From contig NZ_CP016618.1 in assembly GCF_002741015.1 (NCBI RefSeq), forward strand, positions 372,001 to 436,000: a stretch of DNA of 64,000 nucleotides, in the 5' to 3' direction. A model generated the notes under the pieces. It made no database searches and was not told the origin of the DNA. It worked only from the letters and a program-made list of their open reading frames with translations. The position numbers were made by a program, and so were the translations under genes. Each line of letters opens with the position of its first letter. Positions within the stretch are counted from its first letter, which is position 1. This DNA is from Microvirga ossetica (GTDB lineage Bacteria > Pseudomonadota > Alphaproteobacteria > Rhizobiales > Beijerinckiaceae). Below are positions 53,837 through 61,428 of this stretch, piece by piece.

Positions 53837-54358
53837 ATGGAGCAGCAAACGATCAGAACTGGATACACTCGATTCCCATCGCCGTTTCTGGCCCGAGAAC
53901 AATCCTGGCTCGTGAGAGATGGAAAGGGCGATTCCACCCATTTGCCTGACGTCTCAGATCTCCCTGCCGACGAGTGGGCAGCAGGAGCCGGTCCTGCCGA
54001 GATCGTGCCGTGGGCGTTCTGGCTGCGCGACCGCTACAGTCACCGCCATGCACTCTTCCTGCCGGATCTCGAACGCGCTTTCGTCAACCCAGCCTCCGTC
54101 TTCGACACGCCGCACGACGTCGTGCGCCATCCGCTGCTGACGATCGACTGCAAGCGGGAAATCCTCGTTCGCTGGGCGTGGGACGAGTATCTGCTCGATC
54201 TTGCCGATGCCGAGGGCATGCCAGGAGGCGAGCCCTCGCAGCTGGACGAGGTTAGGGCGGCCCTGCGGCTGGTCAACACAGAGCGCAGCCCTGACCCGGC
54301 GGCGCCCGCAGCCTTCATCGTCCCCTACCACTGGGATGAGAGAGCCCTTGCAGCTTAG
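53837..54358 (+). CDS. Hypothetical protein with KRxILxxWAxD domain
   Basis: A 173-residue protein from ATG 53837 (GGAGG upstream). Its N-terminal half has many aromatic residues (IVPWAFWLRDRYSHRHALFL). The C-terminal half has the domain shared with 53133-53441: AFVNPASVFDTPHDVVRHPL, LTIDCKREILVRWAWDEYLL, LDEVRAALRLVN. The three genes 53133-54358 form a likely operon. Function unknown. Confidence 0.65.
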   Translation: MEQQTIRTGYTRFPSPFLAREQSWLVRDGKGDSTHLPDVSDLPADEWAAGAGPAEIVPWAFWLRDRYSHRHALFLPDLERAFVNPASVFDTPHDVVRHPLLTIDCKREILVRWAWDEYLLDLADAEGMPGGEPSQLDEVRAALRLVNTERSPDPAAPAAFIVPYHWDERALAA

Positions 54359-54522
54359 GGTCGGAGACCCTGGACAGGAACCCATTTCGCTTCTCCGCGG
54401 GCTTCGGCCGTACCCGAGAGCGAATCCCTTGTCCTGGGACCAACTCCCATCGAAGGAGCGCACTGTTTAGCCGGGGCTTGGACAGAACAGATCAGCAAGA
54501 GTGCTTGCAAGGAGATCCTGTG

Positions 54523-55647
54523 ATGATCGCACATGACGGACGCAAGGTTCTCAATCTCCAGCGCCTGACTGCAGCGGCGATCCTCGCCTGTGCTTCAACC
54601 CTCGCGCCTGTGCCTGGTTGGGCGACGCTGCCGGATCCGCAGAAGGCAACTGTCGCTCCCCTCGTGCGGGCCGTCACCCCGGGGGTGGTCAACATTGCGA
54701 CGCGGGTGGTGGAGACTGTCGATAATCCACTGCTGCAGGATCCGCAGTTCCGCCAGCTGTTCGGCATTCCCGATGAGGCCGTCCGGCGCGAGACGCACGC
54801 GGCGGGTTCAGGCGTGATCGTCGACGCGGAGCGCGGCTACGTGCTGACCAACAACCACGTGATCGAGAAAGCCGCCGCGATCGAGGTTACGACCAAGGAC
54901 AACCGGCGCTTCCCGGCCGACCTGATCGGCCGGGATCCCGACACCGACATCGCCGTTCTGCGGATCAAGTCCGATCACCTCACGCCCGTGCCGCTCGGCG
55001 ACAGCGATCGCCTGGAAGTGGGGGATTTCGTGCTGGCCATCGGCAATCCCTTCGGGCTGGGACAGACGGTCACATCCGGGATCGTGTCGGCCCTCGGGCG
55101 CACGGGCCTCGGCATCGAAGGCTACGAGGACTTCATCCAGACGGACGCCTCCATCAACCCAGGTAACTCCGGTGGGGCGCTTGTGACCCTCGACGGCCGG
55201 CTCATCGGGATCAACACGGCTATCCTGTCGCGCACGGGCGGCAATGTCGGCATCGGCTTTGCGGTGCCGATCAACATGGTCCGGCGCGTCATGGACCAGA
55301 TCATCGCGCATGGTGAGGTGCGGCGCGGGCGGATCGGGGTCGCAATCCAGGATCTGACGCCCGATCTCGCCGAGGCACTGGGCTCGCGCTCGGGCCAGGG
55401 TGCCGTGATCGGCAGCATCGAGCCAGGCTCGCCTGCTGCCCGGGCTGGCCTCGTCAAAGGCGATGTGGTCACCGCTGTGGATGGGATTGCCATCAAGAGC
55501 GCAGTGCAATTGCGCAATGCGATTGGCCTGACGCCCGTCGGTCAGGAGGTTGAGCTCACCCATGAGCGCAAAGGCAGCCGGGCCACGACACGGGTCCGGA
55601 TCGAACCAGGAGAGAGGACAGCGGCAGGGCGGATGGGGCGCCCGTGA
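54523..55647 (+). CDS. Deg-family periplasmic serine protease with one PDZ domain
   Basis: A 374-residue protein from ATG 54523 (GGAG upstream). A signal peptide precedes the trypsin-like domain with the full catalytic triad: His in YVLTNNHVIE, Asp in DPDTDIAVLRI, Ser in INPGNSGGALV. One PDZ domain follows (GRIGVAIQDLTPDLAEALG, GSPAARAGLVKGDVVTAVDG). DegP/DegQ normally have two PDZ domains; the single one resembles DegS or shorter Deg proteins. It degrades misfolded envelope proteins under stress. Probably intact. Confidence 0.9.
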   Translation: MIAHDGRKVLNLQRLTAAAILACASTLAPVPGWATLPDPQKATVAPLVRAVTPGVVNIATRVVETVDNPLLQDPQFRQLFGIPDEAVRRETHAAGSGVIVDAERGYVLTNNHVIEKAAAIEVTTKDNRRFPADLIGRDPDTDIAVLRIKSDHLTPVPLGDSDRLEVGDFVLAIGNPFGLGQTVTSGIVSALGRTGLGIEGYEDFIQTDASINPGNSGGALVTLDGRLIGINTAILSRTGGNVGIGFAVPINMVRRVMDQIIAHGEVRRGRIGVAIQDLTPDLAEALGSRSGQGAVIGSIEPGSPAARAGLVKGDVVTAVDGIAIKSAVQLRNAIGLTPVGQEVELTHERKGSRATTRVRIEPGERTAAGRMGRP

Positions 55648-56116
55648 GGCCTGCGTCCAGCTGCTCTGGGCTCGGATGGTCAGCGGTCCCACTTGTCTCT
55701 GCCGCTGCGACGCCCAAAACGCGTTAATGGGATGTTCCTCGACCAGTATCCCGATCAGACGAAGCAACTCCTGATGCTCCGATCGCTGTCCCGAACTCAG
55801 GAAGGTTCCAATCTCGATGTGGGCGACATGACCTCCGAAGGCCATGTCGCCTCGTGTCTGATGAACACCTCACCCGAGACATCGCGGATCAGGTACCAGC
55901 GATCACTGTTGGGATTGCTGTAAAGCTACGAGCCTTCTCATGCATCATGCTCCGGTTCTCACGAGAAACGGCCGGGCAACAGCGCACAAGCATGCGGATG
56001 ATAGAATGAGAAGTCATTCGGAACCAGATTCAGCATGTCAACTGTGGCGTTGATGACCTGTCATCAGGCGCCACTGGGAGGTCTGACGACACTTGTCGCA
56101 ACTTATGTATTAACCG
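55648..56116. other. Intergenic stretch, no gene recognised
   Basis: About 470 nt between the protease and the receiver gene with no supported gene; slightly AT-richer around 55960-56120. Confidence 0.35.
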
Positions 56117-56590
56117 CTATGCTGGATCATCGCTGCCGGTAACAGGTTTCTGCATAGCTTGGGATCGGCTGTAAGGGTGACGATCAAGATGAAGAGGAGG
56201 CGCGGATGATGCCTGTCCCGACACGGCCATGAGGGTCTTCAACACCACCTTCAACAAGTCATTCCGACTTGTTGGCTTATCGAGCCATGGCACACCCTGA
56301 AGCTCAGCGGGGATGCCTTGGCGCGGAGAGTAGCCGGAGTAGATGACGAGTGGGGTGGCGTGTCGATTGAGTTCTCCCACCAGCTCTGTGGCGGGCCCAT
56401 CCTTGAGCATAAAGTCAACAATAGCGATGTCGGCTGCGTTGGCCTCCAGCCAGCTTCGTGCCTCAGCCAAGGAACCAACAGTCGCTACAGCAATGCCGGC
56501 CTCCTCCAGGTAGGTCTCGATCGACATAGCAATGAGTGTGTGATCTTCGACGACCAAGCAACGGGGCTGATCTGCGACGTCTCCGCTCAT
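56117..56590 (-). CDS. Single-domain response regulator
   Basis: A 157-residue protein if started at ATG 56590; an ATG at 56626 is in frame, neither with a clear RBS. Receiver motifs: CLVVEDHTLIAMSIETYLEE, the phospho-acceptor Asp in IAIVDFMLKDG, Ser in LVIYSGYS, and Lys in VPWLDKPTSRNDLLKVV. No output domain, only a short polar tail. Such stand-alone receivers act in phosphorelays or tune histidine kinases, and several feed the PhyR system in this order; that link is an inference. Confidence 0.8.
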   Translation of the reverse strand: MSGDVADQPRCLVVEDHTLIAMSIETYLEEAGIAVATVGSLAEARSWLEANAADIAIVDFMLKDGPATELVGELNRHATPLVIYSGYSPRQGIPAELQGVPWLDKPTSRNDLLKVVLKTLMAVSGQASSAPPLHLDRHPYSRSQAMQKPVTGSDDPA

Positions 56591-56774
56591 GACCGGCTGG
56601 GTAGAGGAGGCCAGGGACGCTGGCATTCACTTAAGTTGGTCCGCGCGGTATGACGCACTTGGCAAAAGGAGTAATCTGCGACATTCGCGGATAGGACTTC
56701 AACCCCTCAGGGCGTAGCCATCTGCCCGCCGCCAGACAGCGCCGCGCGGTCCCGATCGTTTGGCTCTGCACCGA
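56591..56774. other. Intergenic stretch upstream of receiver gene
   Basis: About 180 nt without a recognised gene; presumably contains the receiver promoter. Confidence 0.35.
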
Positions 56775-56840
56775 GCCGATCGGGACTGCAAGAAAAAGCA
56801 CAACAAGCTGGCCCAGGGTTTCAACGGCATCTTCAGACTG
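56775..56840 (+). pseudogene. 3' fragment of a 2OG-Fe(II) oxygenase gene
   Basis: KKKHNKLAQGFNGIFR is encoded here. It matches the end of the oxygenase at 34349-34972 (KKKHNKLAQVFKGIFKR) at protein and DNA level. Nothing of the catalytic domain remains. Confidence 0.6.
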
Positions 56841-56930
56841 AAGGGCGGATTGTCGCCCATCGAAGGCCGGTCAAGTGAGTCGACCAGTGCCCGGTGAGGT
56901 GCACTTCACCCACCACGCGTGCCAAAAGGA

Positions 56931-57539
56931 TCACTTCATCTTGCTTTGAATATCCTCCAACAAGGCAATGTGTTCGGTGATCATGCCGCGAGCCAGTTTC
57001 GCGACGTTCACATGTTCGCGGTTCTGAGGATTGCTTTGCAAATACTGCGTCTGCACCTGCAGCAGACCCTTGTGTCCCTCCATTTGTCCCTGAAGATACT
57101 GATGATCGAAGACTTCACCCGATTGGGTGTTCTGAAGTTTCTGGATCATCTCCCGGCTTTTAGCATCGATTTGCACGGGTGGCGCGGCGGCGGCTGATCC
57201 AGCACTTGGTTGAGCCGCCGATCCAGTCGCGGCAGGCTCCAGCATGGACCGCAGGACCTCGGCGAGAGTGGTCTGCTCCTGCACCTCGAAGGTAGCAAAC
57301 TGCTTCAAATCGGCATTCTTCGCCTTCTGCTGCGCGATTTGGCTGGTTTCAAGGGCCACCATGCCCAGCTGCATGTGCTGCATGTCAGCCTGCGTCATCG
57401 GCTGCCCGCCCATGCTGCCCGCGCCGGAGGTTGCCCCGGTTGTACCCGGTTGTCTGGTAGCTGGGGATCCGCTGGTCTGCGCTAGGGTGGGGGCAGTGAT
57501 TGCGGCAGTCAAACCTGCCAAGACAAGGCGGCGATCCAT
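56931..57539 (-). CDS. DUF4142 secreted protein (copy 2)
   Basis: A 202-residue protein from ATG 57539 (AGGAG upstream). A signal peptide (MDRRLVLAGLTAAITAPTLA) leads to a low-complexity linker and the DUF4142 helices (FATFEVQEQTTLAEVLRSML, FDHQYLQGQMEGHKGLLQVQ, REHVNVAKLARGMITEHIAL). It is very similar to copy 1 at 2710-3333 but lacks a few residues in the linker. Both genes share a conserved upstream GGTATC with a CGT element 15-17 nt downstream. Confidence 0.85.
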   Translation of the reverse strand: MDRRLVLAGLTAAITAPTLAQTSGSPATRQPGTTGATSGAGSMGGQPMTQADMQHMQLGMVALETSQIAQQKAKNADLKQFATFEVQEQTTLAEVLRSMLEPAATGSAAQPSAGSAAAAPPVQIDAKSREMIQKLQNTQSGEVFDHQYLQGQMEGHKGLLQVQTQYLQSNPQNREHVNVAKLARGMITEHIALLEDIQSKMK

Positions 57540-57809
57540 GGTATGTCTCCTGCCGTGGTTACGGCACCTAACAGAGCTTACGTTCTGCGTGCGGCGGGAT
57601 ACCAACGCGGCAGAGCCGATTTTGTTAGGATCGTCGCAGAACGATTGTGATCATGAGTGCGCCACGGGGACGATAATCTGCTCCTGATCTATTAGAGCCA
57701 ATCCGATTGTCGCCTGATCCGAGGCTCCGCCAGAACTCTCACGCTCCTCGCTATTATCCAATCTCGATAAATGCTTGTGCCGGATCGTGTCCCCAGAGCG
57801 AGCCGGCAT

Positions 57810-57834
57810 GGAACAAGTGTTTCCGGCCATAGTT
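57810..57834 (+). promoter_or_regulatory. EcfG promoter, GGAAC-N16-AGTT
   Basis: GGAAC at 57810-57814 and AGTT at 57831-57834, 33 nt before the ATG at 57868. It is the main feature of the 330-nt gap 57540-57867. Confidence 0.6.
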
Positions 57835-57867
57835 GGAGTCCGGAATCGTGAGATAAGGATGTTCATT

Positions 57868-58413
57868 ATGACCGTTGCTACATCAGGCAACACTGATCTG
57901 ACCCATTCCGAAAGCATCAAGACTATTTTCATCACCGGCCTTCAGAATGCTCATGCTCTTGAGAAGGAAGCGGTCCAGCTCATGCAACGCCAGCTTGAGC
58001 GCTTCGAAAACTATCCTGAGATGTCGCAGCTCCTGCAGCAGCACCTTCGCGAAACGGAAGGGCAGATCCGCCGTCTCGATGACATCCTGCACACTTTCGG
58101 AGAGGACCGCTCGCTTTTGAAGGACATGGCGACCCAGTTCATGGCCAACATGGCAGCGGTCGGGCACATGCCGATGGCCGACGAGGTTCTCAAGAACACT
58201 TTCGCCAACCATGCTTTCGAGAATTTCGAGATTGCTTCCTACAAGTCCCTGATCGTCATGGCCGAGGCTGCCGGCCATCAGAAGTTTGTGCCGGCTCTCG
58301 AAGAAACGCTCCGGGAGGAGGAAAAGACGGCTCAAGCAATCTATGGCATGATCGAGCCAATCACGCGGAGATACTTGGAGCGTGAAGCGCAAGGGTTGAA
58401 GGCTGATCGATAA
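57868..58413 (+). CDS. DUF892 ferritin-like protein, divergent member
   Basis: A 181-residue protein from ATG 57868 (AAGGA upstream). Helices: FITGLQNAHALEKEAVQLMQ, YPEMSQLLQQHLRETEGQIR, FEIASYKSLIVMAEAAGHQK, ALEETLREEEKTAQAIYGMI. The Glu/His pattern of the ferritin-like bundle is kept, but it is only distantly related to the two YciE copies. An EcfG promoter lies upstream, so it is another probable general-stress protein. Confidence 0.82.
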   Translation: MTVATSGNTDLTHSESIKTIFITGLQNAHALEKEAVQLMQRQLERFENYPEMSQLLQQHLRETEGQIRRLDDILHTFGEDRSLLKDMATQFMANMAAVGHMPMADEVLKNTFANHAFENFEIASYKSLIVMAEAAGHQKFVPALEETLREEEKTAQAIYGMIEPITRRYLEREAQGLKADR

Positions 58414-58639
58414 GAGCCTTTAACTTTTTTGGAGGTTTTAGAAATGTGGCAGCGCTCTCTCCAGAACGGCGACGATGAATGTGGGTCCTTGTTGTATAGA
58501 CAGGTTTCAGGCGAAACTAACCTGGATCAAAGACGGACATTCATGTGGATGCCATAAGCGATTGATTATCAGCAAACGATCATAGGCGCTGATACCTGAG
58601 AGAGACGTGTGCTCCCGCCTGTAACTGCCGGAGTGTCAC

Positions 58640-58770
58640 GTGCACGCTTCTTTCCCCTCTCAAGACAATCCGCTCATCCGCAAGAGCGAGAGCATCTTTG
58701 CGCTCAACGATGACGAGCGCCGGGCCCTTGAGAAGCTGCCGATGCAGCTTGCCAAATTACACGTTCAATT
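58640..58770 (+). pseudogene. Crp/Fnr-family regulator, N-terminal fragment
   Basis: Encodes NPLIRKSESIFALNDDERRA, LEKLPMQLA, the usual start of Crp/Fnr proteins in Hyphomicrobiales (NxLIRKLESI..LSDEER). The cNMP-binding beta-roll and the helix-turn-helix are missing. Confidence 0.55.
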
Positions 58771-58845
58771 ATTTCTTTATGCCAGAATAGTAGCGGCGGG
58801 TGATGTCACATTAACCCGAGGGTGGGAGCGATGGACGGGCATAAT

Positions 58846-58938
58846 CAAGCCCGTCAGCTACAAACGCCATAGCTTTCCGCCTGAGATCATCGCCCACGCA
58901 TTCTGGTTGTACTTTCGTTTTCCACTAAGCCGGCTCCT
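58846..58938 (+). pseudogene. IS6-family transposase N-terminal fragment
   Basis: KPVSYKRHSFPPEIIAHAFW, LYFRFPLSRLL is the typical IS6-family N-terminus, the part missing from the copy at 50961-51596. It is in the same frame as the Crp fragment before it. Confidence 0.65.
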
Positions 58939-59113
58939 GGGAGACGCAAGAAGCCAATCCGGACGATGCGGTCCTGCCGGCAGACAAACTACCGTTCGTA
59001 GCGACGTCAAACGCCTCGATGTTCGTGTTCGACCTCAGGAATGACTCACCGATCGTGAAGAAACTCACTGGAGGCCCGTTGAAGGGGTATACGTTCATCC
59101 CTGCAGGGTGCTA
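58939..59113 (+). pseudogene. C-terminal fragment of an unidentified protein
   Basis: In another frame: ANPDDAVLPADKLPFVATSN, ASMFVFDLRNDSPIVKKLTG, GPLKGYTFIPAGC, then a stop. The composition is that of a folded C-terminus, but I cannot name it. It joins the IS6 fragment directly. Confidence 0.4.
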
Positions 59114-59214
59114 GGAATGATTCGTTGGCTCTGGTGTGCCCGAGTAGAGAGCGAACCTCTAGTACCTAAGGGTGAGCGGACCTTCCGACGGAGAGGCCAT
59201 GGGCTCCTCTTGAC

Positions 59215-59365
59215 CGAGAGTGTGTCAAAACTCTTACAAGCCCCGCCTCGACGAACTATTCGGACAAGTTCACTCTCATCTACCGGGGATTTCCCGGTCT
59301 ATCAGGGCTTGCAAGAAATCTAATTGCTCCACGGAGCGGCCCGTTTGCGTTTTGACACACTCTCG
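59215..59365. repeat. 151-bp MITE-like element
   Basis: Perfect 17-bp inverted repeats (CGAGAGTGTGTCAAAAC at 59215-59231 and its complement at 59349-59365) enclose non-coding DNA. Too short for a transposase, so probably mobilised in trans. No clear target duplication. Confidence 0.7.
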
Positions 59366-59600
59366 ACCCTGAGCTGACCGTTAGAGGTCACGACGCATCG
59401 TGGAACAGGTCCATTCCTGCCGAGGCCGACGGAACGGGCCGATCGTACGGGCATCATTGCCTTGTCTGATGCCGACTCTATGTGCCGATGGCAGGGGACG
59501 CTGGCGTACAGCTTCAACGGAATCACACCATGAGCATCTTCAGCAGGAGCAAGGACGCAATCCTCGGATCCGCGGCGGCGCAGTGATCCCCTGAGGCGGG
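59366..59600. other. Intergenic stretch, no gene recognised
   Basis: About 235 nt after the MITE-like element; no supported feature. Confidence 0.3.
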
Positions 59601-59875
59601 CTACTCCTGCCACGGCTCCACAAGCCGGGTGTCGTTCGGACGCACCTCCAGGCGGTACGCAACCTCCTCCCCGGTGACGGCGGTCGCGGCAGGACCGCAG
59701 ATGACCTTGAACGCCGTGTCTCGGTCACCGGAACCGACCTCCGTGACCCTCGTGGCCATGGGACAGGCGAACCCGCCGTCCCTGACCCAGAGGCGTATCG
59801 CTCCAGGAGTTCGAGGGTCCAAACATCACTCTGGGCAGCGGAGATCCCGGGAAACAGGGCTGCCATGACGGCCAT
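59601..59875 (-). pseudogene. Small secreted protein, probable frameshift
   Basis: One minus frame gives a signal-like start (MAVMAALFPGISAAQSDVWT). Another, overlapping near 59820, gives PGAIRLWVRDGGFACPMATR, DTAFKVICGPAATAVTGEEV and YRLEVRPNDTRLVEPWQE. Together they read as one small periplasmic protein with two Cys broken by an indel. Alternatively the second part starts at a TTG at 59822. Confidence 0.4.
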
Positions 59876-59938
59876 GCGCATCGGGATCATCTCGCCGATC
59901 GTTCCTGGTTCGGATGATGCGCCGGGGGCGGAGCCTGT

Positions 59939-60148
59939 TCAGCCGTTCGCTTGCGAGGACGCGGATGCCGGCACGATGTCGGCTTCACGTACAACGCGCT
60001 GGACCGGCCCTGCCGCTGCCTTGATCCGGTAGAGGGGCTCGTCGTCCGATCCGGAGGGCAGAAGACCCAGGATCTCGTAGATCCCGGTATTCTCGCGAAG
60101 GCGTTCCCGTGGCCGCACGAGCTGGCCGATCCCAAATCTGTGCGTCAT
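59939..60148 (-). CDS. Small hypothetical protein
   Basis: A 69-residue protein from ATG 60148 (GAGGAAC upstream): RFGIGQLVRPRERLRENTGI, YEILGLLPSGSDDEPLYRIK, VQRVVREADIVPA. The pattern of short strands ending in a basic-acidic ...RVVREADI motif looks like an SH3-like barrel. It has an EcfG promoter 60 nt upstream, so it is probably stress-expressed. Function unknown. Confidence 0.65.
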   Translation of the reverse strand: MTHRFGIGQLVRPRERLRENTGIYEILGLLPSGSDDEPLYRIKAAAGPVQRVVREADIVPASASSQANG

Positions 60149-60208
60149 GGCGTCTGTTCCTCATCCGTGAGCGCGGCTCTTCTGCGATGGCCCGCCCGAT
60201 GCCGAAAC

Positions 60209-60234
60209 AACCGTGTCGCTTGGCCCCTCGTTCC
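60209..60234 (-). promoter_or_regulatory. EcfG promoter, GGAAC-N17-GGTT
   Basis: On the minus strand GGAAC (60234-60230), 17 nt, GGTT (60212-60209), 60 nt before ATG 60148. The remaining part of 60149-60447 shows no gene. Confidence 0.6.
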
Positions 60235-60447
60235 AACGGATGCCGCAGGGCGCCCGTGCCATGATGCGGCCGCCTGACGGATCTGCGAGCCCGGCCTCGA
60301 GGCCGGGGCCAAGGTCATAGGAGCAGGGCTGCATCGCAGGTCCGACATGAGTGGGGATGGTCTCGTGCGGAGTCGACGAACACGGCCCTGTCCCTTGGCC
60401 AGGTTAAACCCCAACGTCGGATGGCCCACGTCGGCGGCGGGCGAGGC

Positions 60448-60942
60448 CTACGCCGCCTTGACGTTGACCCGGGCCTCGGCCAGTCGGGAGAGAAGGGCGT
60501 CCGTTTCCTTCTCCTCCTGAAGGGTCTGATCGAGCAGCGTCGCGGCCTCGGTCAGCCCGAGCTCCTGGGCCCAGGTTTTGAGTGTGCCATAGCGGGTGAT
60601 CTCGTAATGCTCGACCGCCTGGGCCGCGGACAGGATGCCGGCATCGAGAGCCGGACTGTCGGCGAAGTCCTCCATGATCTCGGTGCCCTCGTCGATGATC
60701 CCCTTGATCGCCTCGCAGGGCACGCCGCGCGCGGGCTTACCAAGGAGCTCGAAGATCTGCTCGAGGCGCTCGATCTGCCCTTGCGTCTGCTCGCGATGGG
60801 TCTGGAAGGCGGCCTTGAGCTCGTCCGACTCTGCGCCCTTGGCCATCTTCGGCAGGGCCTTCAGGATCTGCTTCTCGGCGTAGTAGATGTCCTTCAGGGT
60901 GTGAAGGAAGAGGTCGTCGAGCGTCTTCTGTTTTGCGGCCAT
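60448..60942 (-). CDS. YciE/YciF-type ferritin-like protein (DUF892), copy 2
   Basis: A 164-residue protein almost identical to copy 1 (two substitutions: ESDELK for ESGELK and WAQELG for WARELG). Same start with GGAGAAC, same EcfG promoter. Unlike copy 1 it lacks the terminator hairpin downstream, since the duplication stops just past the stop codon. Intact, presumably expressed. A recent duplication. Confidence 0.88.
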   Translation of the reverse strand: MAAKQKTLDDLFLHTLKDIYYAEKQILKALPKMAKGAESDELKAAFQTHREQTQGQIERLEQIFELLGKPARGVPCEAIKGIIDEGTEIMEDFADSPALDAGILSAAQAVEHYEITRYGTLKTWAQELGLTEAATLLDQTLQEEKETDALLSRLAEARVNVKAA

Positions 60943-60995
60943 GAAAGGTTCTCCTGGCTTCGGGTCAAAGGGTGCAAGGCATTGATGCGGCGACT

Positions 60996-61020
60996 AACGG
61001 CACGGCATCACCGAAGTTCC
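60996..61020 (-). promoter_or_regulatory. EcfG promoter of yciE copy 2, GGAAC-N16-CGTT
   Basis: Identical in sequence and position to the copy-1 promoter at 49446-49470. Confidence 0.72.
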
Positions 61021-61024
61021 AAAG

Positions 61025-61428
61025 CGGAATGTGGACAAGCCGGAGGCAGGTGAGCCGATGCCCCGCGACCGCCGGGTGCGTGGATCCGGACAGCATTGGG
61101 ATCCGGGAACCCGGGGCTGCCGATCCCGGTTACTTCAATGGCCAAGGCTGGCCCGTTGCCTGCATTCCGGAGCCGACACCGGCGCCACGGTGCTGGTGAC
61201 CGCCAACGCTATGCGCCTGCTCGGGGCCGGGGAACGGGAGTGATGCCGTCGCTTCGGCTGTGTGGATCACGGGAATGCGCGCCGCATGCCTCAATCCTGC
61301 CGGACTTGACGGCAAGCTCTGATCCGACTTGGCCGAACCTGCGGTAGGCAGGCTCGACGCCGACGGTCAAACGAAACGGGGAACTGTCCGGCGCGACGTT
61401 CGGGCAGACAGAATGCGGGGATCCCCTG
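61025..61428. other. Intergenic stretch with orphan divergent promoter, no gene recognised
   Basis: About 400 nt. To about 61175 it resembles the yihY promoter region, but no yihY follows. The rest shows no coding pattern. Confidence 0.4.
61106..61131 (+). promoter_or_regulatory. Orphan EcfG promoter, GGAAC-N17-GGTT
   Basis: Counterpart of the yihY promoter at 49509-49534, but yihY is absent here. The nearest downstream gene on this strand is at 61429, about 300 nt away. Confidence 0.5.

Larger units (their letters stand above)
60431..61024. repeat. 594-bp direct duplication (yciE and its promoter), copy 2
   Basis: Partner of 48881-49474 at a constant offset of 11550 nt with no indels. A weaker similarity continues to about 61175, including the divergent promoter. 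Confidence 0.85.

Noticed and set aside
60285..60310. GC-rich palindrome around GGCCTCGAGGCC
   Set aside because: Short, without context as terminator or operator, and such palindromes are expected by chance at this GC content.
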